Below are positions 36,656 through 44,073 of a stretch of DNA of 64,000 bases, one piece after another. The notes under the pieces were generated by a model. The model was not told the origin of the DNA. It worked only from the letters and a program-made list of their open reading frames with translations, and made no database searches. How positions within the stretch are numbered: position 1 is the first letter of the stretch; every line of letters begins with the position of its first letter. A program made the position numbers and the translations under genes. The DNA is from Bradyrhizobium sp. AZCC 2262 (GTDB lineage: Bacteria > Pseudomonadota > Alphaproteobacteria > Rhizobiales > Xanthobacteraceae), in the NCBI RefSeq assembly GCF_036924535.1, contig NZ_JAZHRT010000001.1, forward strand, positions 6,634,001 to 6,698,000. Direction: 5' to 3'.

Positions 36656-37453
36656 TCAGGTCGAACGAGCGTGATCGCGCTGCCCTGCCCGCTCGGCGCC
36701 GTACCAGGGCAACAACCAGCGCACCGCGCGCTCGAACAGCAGATCGGCCGAAAATCCCATGGCCCCGAGAACGATCAGGCCGACGAACATCTGATCGACG
36801 CGAAACACCTGTTGCGACATCTGGATCAGGTAGCCGACGCCAAACGCGGCGCCGGCCAGTTCCGCCGCAACCAGCACGACCAGCGCAACCGAAAGACTGA
36901 CCCGAAGCCCGGCGATGATGAAGGGCAACGCGCCGGGAATGACGACATAGGCAAAATTGCGCCAGCCACGCGCGCCCAGGCTGGCGGCGGCCCGCCCCAG
37001 CAGCGGGCTGGTATCGCGCACGCCGATATAGGTGTTTACCCAGACCGGAAAGAACACGCCCCAGGCAATCAGAAAAATCTTCGATGCCTCCCCGATGCCG
37101 AACCAGAAGATTGCGAGCGGCACGAAGGCAAGCGACGGCACCGCCCGGAACATCTGTACGAGCGGATTGATGGTTCCGTGCAACAGCGGCAATTGCGCCA
37201 TCGCGACCCCGACCAGTACAGCAAGCACTGATCCGGCAACAAATCCGACCGCCGCCCGCAACAGGCTGGCGCCGAGGTGACGCGGCAGTTCGCCGTCAAT
37301 AATCAGCGACCAGCCGGATTGCACGATCGTGCTGGGCGCAGGCAGCATCACGTTGTTGACCAGCCCACTTCGGCTGAGTGCCTCCCAGGCGCCAAAGAAG
37401 GCGAGCGTGCCGATGATGCCGGCGATGGTATTGCGGCTGGGGCGAATGGCCAT
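36656..37453 (-). CDS. Sulfonate/taurine-type ABC transporter permease
   Basis: From the ATG at 37453 (MAIRPSRNTIAG) the 265-residue permease has six hydrophobic helices. It shows the family stretch MFRAVPSLAFVPLAIFWFGI, the EAA-like loop SLGARGWRNFAYVVIPGALP and the AFGVGYLIQMSQQVFRVDQM signature. It starts 4 nt after the ATPase stop and is the last gene of the amidase-transporter operon. Confidence 0.9.
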   Translation of the reverse strand: MAIRPSRNTIAGIIGTLAFFGAWEALSRSGLVNNVMLPAPSTIVQSGWSLIIDGELPRHLGASLLRAAVGFVAGSVLAVLVGVAMAQLPLLHGTINPLVQMFRAVPSLAFVPLAIFWFGIGEASKIFLIAWGVFFPVWVNTYIGVRDTSPLLGRAAASLGARGWRNFAYVVIPGALPFIIAGLRVSLSVALVVLVAAELAGAAFGVGYLIQMSQQVFRVDQMFVGLIVLGAMGFSADLLFERAVRWLLPWYGAERAGQRDHARST

Positions 37454-37457
37454 GTCT

Positions 37458-38255
37458 CTATTCCGCGGTCTCAAGCCCAATGGTCCGCTCAAGATGCTCG
37501 TACAGTTCATTGAAGCGGGGCGAGGTGCGCCGCCGCGGTTGCGGCAAATCCACTCTGATGTCCTCGATGACGCGTCCCGGATTGGCCGACATCACGATCA
37601 GACGGCTGGCGAGAAATAACGCTTCTCCAATGTTATGGGTCACGAACAGGATGGTTGGCTGCTCCTGTTTGTGGATATCGATCAGCCTGGCCTGCAGGGA
37701 GCTTCGCGTCATGGCGTCCAGCGCCGCAAACGGCTCGTCCATCAGCAACAGCGAAGGACGGGTGGCCAGCGCTCGCGCAATGGCGACCCGCTGCTTCATG
37801 CCTCCCGACAGTTCGAACGGGTATTTCGTGCCGGCCTCGGGCAGGCCGACGAGCCGGAGCAGATCGCGCGCGACCTCGACGCGTTCCCTCGCCGCTCGCC
37901 CTGCCATCCGCAATCCGAACTCCACATTGCCCTGCGCCGTCAGCCACGGAAACAACGAATAGTCCTGGAACACGACGCCGCGTTCGGCACTTGGACCTTC
38001 GATCGCGCTGCCATCGACCTTGATGTCGCCGTGCGAGGGCACGACGAAACCGGCAAGGATATTCAAGAGCGTGGTCTTGCCGCATCCGCTCGGGCCGAGC
38101 ACGCAGACAAATTCGCCGCGGTCGATGGCGAGCGAGACGTTGCCGAGGGCCGTCGTACGGCCACGTCCGGAATCATAGACGTGGCCGAGATCGACGCAAT
38201 TGATCAGCGGTCGGTCGACAGCGGCCTGCGGCGAGATTTCTACCCTTGCGTTCAT
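37458..38255 (-). CDS. Sulfonate/taurine-type ABC transporter ATPase
   Basis: I place the start at the ATG at 38255 (MNARVEISPQ), with GGAG 8 nt upstream, rather than a GTG 9 nt earlier. The 265-residue ATPase has Walker A GPSGCGKTT, RGVVFQDYSLFPWLTAQGNV, signature LSGGMKQRVAIARALA and LLLMDEPFAALDAMTR. It belongs to the nitrate/sulfonate/taurine class and sits between the binding-protein and permease genes. Confidence 0.9.
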   Translation of the reverse strand: MNARVEISPQAAVDRPLINCVDLGHVYDSGRGRTTALGNVSLAIDRGEFVCVLGPSGCGKTTLLNILAGFVVPSHGDIKVDGSAIEGPSAERGVVFQDYSLFPWLTAQGNVEFGLRMAGRAARERVEVARDLLRLVGLPEAGTKYPFELSGGMKQRVAIARALATRPSLLLMDEPFAALDAMTRSSLQARLIDIHKQEQPTILFVTHNIGEALFLASRLIVMSANPGRVIEDIRVDLPQPRRRTSPRFNELYEHLERTIGLETAE

Positions 38256-38271
38256 AAGAGCCACTCCATCG

Positions 38272-39258
38272 CTATTCCCTGCGTGCCTTGTCGAGCACCG
38301 ACGTCACAACGACCGTATTGAAGTCCGGGATCCTGGCGTCGGGCCGCACCAGCTTGCTATCAAGCGCCCATTTCGCCTGTTCTTCGAGCTGCGAAACCAG
38401 CGCCGGCTTGTCGAGATCGAACTTGAAACTGGTCCGCTTCCAGAACGCCTTCGCAATCGTGGGATCGAGCTTGATGCGCGCGGCCGTCAGCGTCGCAGCG
38501 GCATCGGGATCGCGCTTGATGTTGTCATCCGCCTCGATCAACGCCTTCAGTGCCTTGACCAGCAGATCCGGCTTGCTGTCGATGGTGGATTGCAGGGTAA
38601 TGACGCTCGAAAAGGTGTTGTAGAGACCTTCCGCGCGAATGATGTGGAACTTGTCCGGCGCCTGCCCGACCGCTTGCGACAGATGCGGCTCGGTCCAGAT
38701 GAAGCCATCGATCGCGCCGCCCGCAAGACTGCTCACGAAATCGCCGGGGTTGAGGCTGACCGCGGTAATGTCCGACCACGACAGACCTTCCTGCTTGAGC
38801 AATTTGGACAGATAGAGATGCGCATTGGTACCTTGCGAATAACCGATGCGCCGCCCCTTGATGTCCTTGTTGGTCTTGATGTCCTTGATGGCGACGAGAT
38901 CGAACGGCTCATGCCGGTTCATCGTGGCGATGATGCGTACCGGCAATCCGTTGAGGGTGGCGAACACCACGGGTGTCTCGGCTGCGGTACCGATCACGAC
39001 CCCGCCGCCGACCAGCGCATCCAGCACCAGCCGGCCGCTCGCGAATGTCGATACTTTCGGGAGCAACCCCTGCTTTTCCCAGGTCTTGTCGTGATCCGCG
39101 ACAAAGAACTGCCCCCAACCGAGCGCGATGCCTTCCCCGATGGTGATGTCCTGGGCGCGCGACGGCGTAGCCGCCATCGCCGTGACGGCTGCGAACGCCA
39201 TCGCCCCCGCTGTCCGCGCAAACCCTCTTCGACCGACAACAGCAGCAATGGACTTCAC
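38272..39258 (-). CDS. Sulfonate/taurine-type ABC substrate-binding protein
   Basis: The GTG start at 39258 has an excellent AGGAGG site 9 nt upstream and overlaps the amidase stop. The 328-residue protein has a signal peptide with a twin-Arg (GRRGFARTAGAMAFAAV) ending near PSRAQ. The SsuA-like mature part carries GRLVLDALVGGGVVIGTAAE and GRRIGYSQGTNAHLYLSKLL. The substrate is unknown; clustering with two amidases suggests a compound with an amide bond, or a sulfonate processed with urea/allophanate-like steps. Confidence 0.88.
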   Translation of the reverse strand: MKSIAAVVGRRGFARTAGAMAFAAVTAMAATPSRAQDITIGEGIALGWGQFFVADHDKTWEKQGLLPKVSTFASGRLVLDALVGGGVVIGTAAETPVVFATLNGLPVRIIATMNRHEPFDLVAIKDIKTNKDIKGRRIGYSQGTNAHLYLSKLLKQEGLSWSDITAVSLNPGDFVSSLAGGAIDGFIWTEPHLSQAVGQAPDKFHIIRAEGLYNTFSSVITLQSTIDSKPDLLVKALKALIEADDNIKRDPDAAATLTAARIKLDPTIAKAFWKRTSFKFDLDKPALVSQLEEQAKWALDSKLVRPDARIPDFNTVVVTSVLDKARRE

Positions 39259-40694
39259 GATAAAACCTCCTCGCGTTGTTTGACATGATTGGGACGGGCC
39301 GCCGGCAAGTGACGTGCACCGAACGGCAAGCCGCCTGCACGGTGAAACCGGTCGGCAACTGCAGCGGCATGACGATCGGCAAGCGCCGGCGCGATCAATG
39401 TGATGCCCTGCGGCAGGCCGTTGGGCAGGAAGCCGCTGGGAACCGCGACCGCTGAAAGGTCGGCCAGATTGACGAAGTTGGTATAAGTCCCGATCCTGGC
39501 ATTGAGGGTGATCGGATCGGCCTCAACCTCGTCGATGCGATAAATCGTTCCGGTGGTCGGAACCGCAAGGATGTCGATCTCATCCCAGAGTTTCGCAACT
39601 TGCCGCTTCAGAATGTTGAGCCGCTGCTGTGCGGCGTAGACCTCGGCTCCGGAAATGCTTCTGCCGCCTACGAGAATGTCACGCGTAATGGGAAACAGCG
39701 CGTCGGGCTGTTCGTCGACGATGCGCTGCAGGGCGCCATAGCGCTCCGCCAGCCAGGGGCCCTTGAACAGGAGATCATTGATCTCCTCGAATGGCGTGTA
39801 ATCGACCTCGATCTTGCGTCCGCCGAGACTTTCCAGCCGCTCGACTGCCAGCGCGAACAGCGCGGCCGCGTCCGAATTGCCGAAGAAATCCAGCCATCGC
39901 GCGCCGGGAACGCCGAAGTTGAATTTGGCCGGCAACGGGCGGCTTGGCGCCAGTGCGTCTGGCCGCGAGAATGGATCGTTCTCGTCGAACGCATGCGCAA
40001 CCTCGAACGCGGCTTGCGCATCACCTACGGTCAAGGCGAAGAGCGAGAGCGTCTCGATCGAACGGCAGGCCGATACCGAACCGATCCCACTGATCAGTCC
40101 GCGGGTCGGCTTCAGGCCGACGACGTTGTTGAAAGCGGCCGGCACCCGCCCGGAACCACCGCAGTCGGTGGCCAGCGCAAAGCTGACCAGTCCCGCGGCA
40201 ACCGATATCGCCGCACCGGAACTGGAGCCGCCGGGAATATAGGCGGCATCGAACGGATTGCGCGCAACGCCATAGGGCGAACGCACACCGACGAGCCCGG
40301 TCGCGAACTGATCCATATTGGTCTTTCCGATCAGGATCGCGCCTGCCGCCAGCAGCCGTTCGACCGCCGGATTGTTCTTCGCGGGCGAATAGGAAAATGC
40401 CGGACAGGCAGAGGTCGTCGGCAAGCCCACCGTGTCGATGCAGTCCTTGACGCTGAAGGGAATTCCCCACAGCGGAAGCGCTTCACGGTCGCGCCCCGGC
40501 AACGCCTCGAGTTGCCCTGCACGCGCAAGCGCCTCCTCACGCGGAACGACGCTGATCCAGACGCCATCGGCGCCACGGCTCGCGATCTCCTGAAGGATAT
40601 GCTCGACGACGCTCGACGGCGTGACGCTGCCGCGTGCATAGGCCGCCGCCAGTTGCGGAAGTTCGAGGTCAATGCTCCCGGCCTGCGTGGTCAT
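39255..40694 (-). CDS. Amidase, allophanate-hydrolase-like (AtzF/DUR1,2-type N-domain)
   Basis: The 479-residue amidase-signature enzyme, from the ATG at 40694 (MTTQAGSIDL), has the Ser-cisSer-Lys triad: Lys in PFSVKDCIDTVG, the cis-Ser within ATDCGGSGRVPAA and nucleophile Ser in IPGGSSSGAAISVA. Features such as TSACPAFSYSP and LVGVRSPYGVARNPFDAAYI resemble the amidase domain of allophanate hydrolases, but the C-terminal domain of full AtzF is missing. Its ATG overlaps the upstream amidase stop. It is the second gene of the operon. Confidence 0.87.
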   Translation of the reverse strand: MTTQAGSIDLELPQLAAAYARGSVTPSSVVEHILQEIASRGADGVWISVVPREEALARAGQLEALPGRDREALPLWGIPFSVKDCIDTVGLPTTSACPAFSYSPAKNNPAVERLLAAGAILIGKTNMDQFATGLVGVRSPYGVARNPFDAAYIPGGSSSGAAISVAAGLVSFALATDCGGSGRVPAAFNNVVGLKPTRGLISGIGSVSACRSIETLSLFALTVGDAQAAFEVAHAFDENDPFSRPDALAPSRPLPAKFNFGVPGARWLDFFGNSDAAALFALAVERLESLGGRKIEVDYTPFEEINDLLFKGPWLAERYGALQRIVDEQPDALFPITRDILVGGRSISGAEVYAAQQRLNILKRQVAKLWDEIDILAVPTTGTIYRIDEVEADPITLNARIGTYTNFVNLADLSAVAVPSGFLPNGLPQGITLIAPALADRHAAAVADRFHRAGGLPFGARHLPAARPNHVKQREEVLS

Positions 40695-42121
40695 GCCGGA
40701 TCTTTCGGACGAGCGAATGGACGGGCCTGCTCGAACGCCCGCGCCGCACGCAGGACGGTCGCATCGGCAAACTTCGCGCCGATGATTTGCAGACCGACGG
40801 GCAGCCCTTCGGCCGTCAGCCCGGCGGGCACCGAGGCCGCCGGCTGTTGCGTCAGGTTGAATGGATAGGTGAAAGGTGAGCGGATCGGCCGCACCACAAG
40901 ATCGGCATCCGAGGCGGCGATAGCCGAGGCCGGATGCGCGGTCGTTGGCGTGAGCAGCAGGTCCCACTTCTCGTGGAACCGGCTAAAGTGCCGCCCCAGT
41001 GCCTCGCGGCGATCGACCGCCTGCAGATAGGTGATGACATCAATCGATCGGCCCTTCTCCGCGACCTCCTGCAGCCCCGGCTCGATCAAGGCGCGACGAC
41101 CGGGATCGAACGATGCCACCAGCTTGGCCGCGCCGGCGAACCAGAACGTTTGAAAGATGTCGAAGGGGTCCTCGATACCGGGATCGACACGCTCCACGAT
41201 CGCACCCAGCCCCGCGAGCGTCTGGGCGGCGTCGCTGACGATCCGCTCGATCTCCGGATCGACTTCCGCGTAACCGAGCGTCGGGCTGAATGCGATACGA
41301 AGCCCCTTGACGCCGACCTTCGCTCGCCAGGACATCTCCTGGGCCGGCAGCGCATTCCAGTCGCGCAAATCGGGACGCGCGATCGCATCGAACAGCAGCG
41401 CCGCGTCGTCCACCGTGCGGGTCATCGGCGTGACGTGGAAAAGCGTGCCGTTCTGCGACGGCGGATAGACGGGAACGCGGCCGAAGGTCGGCTTGAATCC
41501 GAAAACGCCGCTATGCGCCGCGGGAAGCCGGGTCGATCCGCCGCCATCGGTCGCAACATGAAGCGGTCCGAATCCGAGCGCCGTAGCGGCCGCAGATCCG
41601 CCGCTGCTGCCGCCGGGGGTGTGAGCCAAATTCCAGGGATTCCGCGTAACCCCGGTCAACGGACTGTCGCCAAGACCTTTCCAGCCGAATTCCGAGGTGG
41701 TGGTCTTTCCCAGCAGCACCGCACCCTGTTCGCGCAGGCGAGCGGTGGCGGGAGAGTCCTCGTTCCAGTCCTGGGCCGGATCGACAGCGCGGCTCCCCCG
41801 GAGCGTCGGCCAGCCTTTGGCCAGGATAAGATCCTTGAGCGCAACCGGTACACCATCGATGGGGCTGAGCGGCTCGCCGCGCTGCCAGCGCGTTTCCGAC
41901 TCCCGCGCCGATGCCAGCGCAGATTCGGCATCCAGCAAAGCGAACGCATTGACATGCCGGTCGAGGCGCTCGATGCGATCGAGCACAGCCTGTGTTGCCT
42001 CAAGCGGGGAGACGGATTTTGCCCGATATTGCTCGACCAGACCGACGGCGGAGAGGCCGGCAATGTCATCCGGCCTGCCCGGTTGTGACGTCGAATTGCG
42101 GAGAGCACCTTGGACCGACAT
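40691..42121 (-). CDS. Amidase signature enzyme
   Basis: From the ATG at 42121 (MSVQGALRNS), with a GAGG site, the 476-residue protein is a second amidase-signature enzyme. Lys is in PVALKDLILAKG, the cis-Ser within ATDGGGSTRLPAA and the nucleophile in TPGGSSGGSAAATA; the GFKPTFGRVPVYP segment is typical. It is only distantly related to the following amidase. Substrates could be aryl or alkyl amides. It opens the operon amidase-amidase-binding protein-ATPase-permease. A 19-bp palindrome lies just upstream. Confidence 0.9.
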   Translation of the reverse strand: MSVQGALRNSTSQPGRPDDIAGLSAVGLVEQYRAKSVSPLEATQAVLDRIERLDRHVNAFALLDAESALASARESETRWQRGEPLSPIDGVPVALKDLILAKGWPTLRGSRAVDPAQDWNEDSPATARLREQGAVLLGKTTTSEFGWKGLGDSPLTGVTRNPWNLAHTPGGSSGGSAAATALGFGPLHVATDGGGSTRLPAAHSGVFGFKPTFGRVPVYPPSQNGTLFHVTPMTRTVDDAALLFDAIARPDLRDWNALPAQEMSWRAKVGVKGLRIAFSPTLGYAEVDPEIERIVSDAAQTLAGLGAIVERVDPGIEDPFDIFQTFWFAGAAKLVASFDPGRRALIEPGLQEVAEKGRSIDVITYLQAVDRREALGRHFSRFHEKWDLLLTPTTAHPASAIAASDADLVVRPIRSPFTYPFNLTQQPAASVPAGLTAEGLPVGLQIIGAKFADATVLRAARAFEQARPFARPKDPA

Positions 42122-42139
42122 GCAAGCCACCTCGTCATA

Positions 42140-42158
42140 TCGGCAGATCATCTGCCGA
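42140..42158. promoter_or_regulatory. 19-bp perfect palindrome at the amidase start
   Basis: T-CGGCAGAT-C-ATCTGCCG-A is a perfect inverted repeat about a central C. It ends 18 nt before the amidase start codon, over or just past the expected promoter. A repressor or regulator binding site is likely; the factor is unknown. Confidence 0.55.
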
Positions 42159-42195
42159 ATACTTGATGGCTAAGCGTTCCCGCTTGCATGCTGCA

Positions 42196-42207
42196 GCAAT
42201 TAATTGC
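42196..42207. promoter_or_regulatory. GCAAT-N2-ATTGC motif, site 3
   Basis: GCAATTAATTGC is a perfect 12-bp palindrome 75 nt upstream of the first amidase gene. It is the best match of the three related sites (31259, 36628, 42196). Confidence 0.45.
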
Positions 42208-42458
42208 GGCGCGGCTACCCTGCATCAACTACGTAAAATACGGCATGCCGGCTGGCGTATCGTCGGAATGAAAATCTACAGAACTGAAATGCAGCAGCGA
42301 AGTCCTATCCGAGCAGGCGCCGGCCTTGGCGGACCCAAGGTCGCGCGGTAGAGTAATCAGCGCGGACGTGGGCACGAAACCAGCCGCGTCAAGCACGGCG
42401 CGCGGCTGGTCCACGGTTTGACGATGCCGGCCGAGATGGCTCGTCCAGCGGCTATCGA

Positions 42459-42698
42459 TCAGGTAAACGCATTCGTTTCGAGAAACTTGACGGCATCTCC
42501 AACCGTGAGGAGGAACTCTTTGGCTTCGTCAGAGATGTCAAAGCCAAACTCTCGTTCGAATTTGATTGCCAGCTCGACCATATCAAAACTATCGGCGCCC
42601 AGATCCTCCATGAAACTTGCAGCTTCGATCACTGCATCCGGATCAACTGCAAGCTGCTCAGTAACAATTGCCTTGATGCGTTCGGCGACATCGAGCAT
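42459..42698 (-). CDS. Orphan acyl carrier protein
   Basis: From the ATG at 42698 (MLDVAERIKAIV), with a GGAG site, the 79-residue acidic protein has the ACP fold. The phosphopantetheine attachment Ser is in FMEDLGADSFDMVELAIKFE, so the usual DSL triplet is DSF here. The C-terminus LLTVGDAVKFLETNA is typical of AcpP. Housekeeping acpP sits with fab genes; this copy has no ketosynthase or acyltransferase nearby, so it is a stand-alone carrier of unknown purpose or a relic of a larger cluster. A small hypothetical gene lies 50 nt upstream. Confidence 0.88.
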   Translation of the reverse strand: MLDVAERIKAIVTEQLAVDPDAVIEAASFMEDLGADSFDMVELAIKFEREFGFDISDEAKEFLLTVGDAVKFLETNAFT

Positions 42699-42748
42699 TT
42701 CCAGCACTCCATGATTGAATGTCACATCATCGAGAAATTGCGCCTTGT

Positions 42749-43081
42749 CTAATCCGCCGTCGGCCAAAGACGGGTCGCAAATTCGATTTTTCCATCCGAA
42801 AGCTGTCGCCAGCTTTCGACGACTTCGAGATGGCCGTTCGTTGTGGTTCGATTTAGGATTTCACGAGCCTTCTGACGCGCTGCTTCCAACGGAAGGATGA
42901 AGGTCTCAATGGCGAAGCCGTCGTTTACCCGGGAATGTCGAGCTCCGTCCGCGCTGGGAATAATCGGCAGGTGTAGCCCCACCGGAGCCTCACGCACCAC
43001 CTTTATGGACCCGGGGTTCCGCATTCTTACGCCCGTTTGGCTTAGAACGGCCGTAGCGTATCGCGGCCCCCAATCTTCCAT
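42749..43081 (-). CDS. Hypothetical protein upstream of the orphan ACP
   Basis: A 110-residue open frame from the ATG at 43081 encodes a soluble-looking protein of mixed charge (for example RVNDGFAIETFILPLEAARQ and NGHLEVVESWRQLSDGKIEF). I recognise no domain. It ends 50 nt before the ACP gene and reads in the same direction, so the two could form an operon. The ribosome site is weak and the frame may not be real. Confidence 0.4.
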   Translation of the reverse strand: MEDWGPRYATAVLSQTGVRMRNPGSIKVVREAPVGLHLPIIPSADGARHSRVNDGFAIETFILPLEAARQKAREILNRTTTNGHLEVVESWRQLSDGKIEFATRLWPTAD

Positions 43082-43433
43082 TCCGTTTTTGCAATCAGAA
43101 AGAGAAGGCGGTTCTCCGAGTTCAGATATCTTCTATTGTCAATGGGAGCCGGCGCATTGAGCATTTCGGCGGCATCTGCACCAATCGCGTGCATCCGCAC
43201 CGACTCACTCAGTCGGACGTCACCCATCGTTCTTCGAGCGCCCCAAAGTCAGAGTTCTCGCTTCGGTCCCAGCGATCCGGCCATGCGTCAATATTACGGA
43301 AATCCATCTGCTAATACGTCAGAACTTCCATCGTATTGCCGGACCCGTCGACTTCTTGGAGGAAAGCGAAGCGATAGATTCGTTCCAACATCGAAGCTAA
43401 CACCAGAACTCCTTACTCCTTAGGTCGAGCAGA
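43082..43433. other. Gene-free interval beside the IS3 remnant
   Basis: I see no family-like protein, RNA or clear repeat here. Short frames on both strands have no recognisable content. The interval may contain the promoter for the hypothetical-ACP pair and the truncated left edge of the IS element. I could not find a terminal inverted repeat. Confidence 0.4.
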
Positions 43434-44025
43434 CGAGTCGCCCCCTCGATCTACCACGCCCATGTCGCCAAGCGGCGCGATCCTGCCAGGCTGTCGGCAC
43501 GCGCCAGGCAGGACGCCGCCCTGCAGATCGAGGTCCGGCGCGTCTTCGATCAGAACTTCTCCGTCTATGGCGTGCGCAAGGTCTGGCGGCAGCTCAAGCG
43601 CGAGGGCTTCGATGTTGCCCGTTGCACGGTGGCGCGGCTGATGCGGGACATGGGTTTGCAAGGGGTTATCCGCGGCAAGCCCATCAAGACCACGGTCAGC
43701 GACAAGGCAGCGCCGTGCCCGCGGGATCATGTCAACCGCCAGTTCAAGGCGCCGAGGCCGAACGTTCTCTGGCTCTCCGACTTCAGCTATGTCGCAACCT
43801 GGACCGGCTTCGTTTACGTCGCCTTCGTCATCGACGCCTATGCCCGCAGGATCGTGGGCTGGCGGGCCTCGCGCACGGCGCATGCGGGCTTCGTGCTCGA
43901 TGCGCTGGAGCAAGCGCTGCGTGATCGACGGCCGGTCCATCGCGCCGGGCTCGTGCATCACAGCGACAGGGGGCAGCCAATACGTCTCGATCAAATACAC
44001 CGAGCGCCTGGCCGAAGCCTCGTAG
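43434..44025 (+). pseudogene. Truncated, frameshifted IS3-family transposase (OrfB)
   Basis: Reading plus-strand from about 43434 gives PSIYHAHVAKRRDPARLSAR, then a helix FSVYGVRKVWRQLKREGFDV, then the DDE integrase core LWLSDFSYVATWTGFVYVAF with the first Asp and later HHSDRG. At 43970-43975 an extra G shifts the frame; the other frame continues GSQYVSIKYTERLAEAS and stops at 44025. The final catalytic Glu region is absent. The copy is therefore both frameshifted and 3'-truncated. It abuts the FMN monooxygenase gene that ends at 44074. Confidence 0.82.
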
Positions 44026-44073
44026 CAAGCGGCTTGCCGCGAGCTGTGCCTTGGCGCGGGCGCGGCGCGAAGT

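Larger units (their letters stand above)
42122..42458. other. Promoter region of the amidase-transporter operon
   Basis: This 337-nt gap contains two palindromes described separately (42140-42158 and 42196-42207), then sequence without recognisable genes up to the ACP stop at 42459. I find no clear terminator for the leftward ACP gene. Confidence 0.5.

Noticed and set aside
43413..44000. A 195-codon minus-strand frame
   Set aside because: It is the complement of the IS3 transposase remnant, whose plus-strand reading shows the DDE core.
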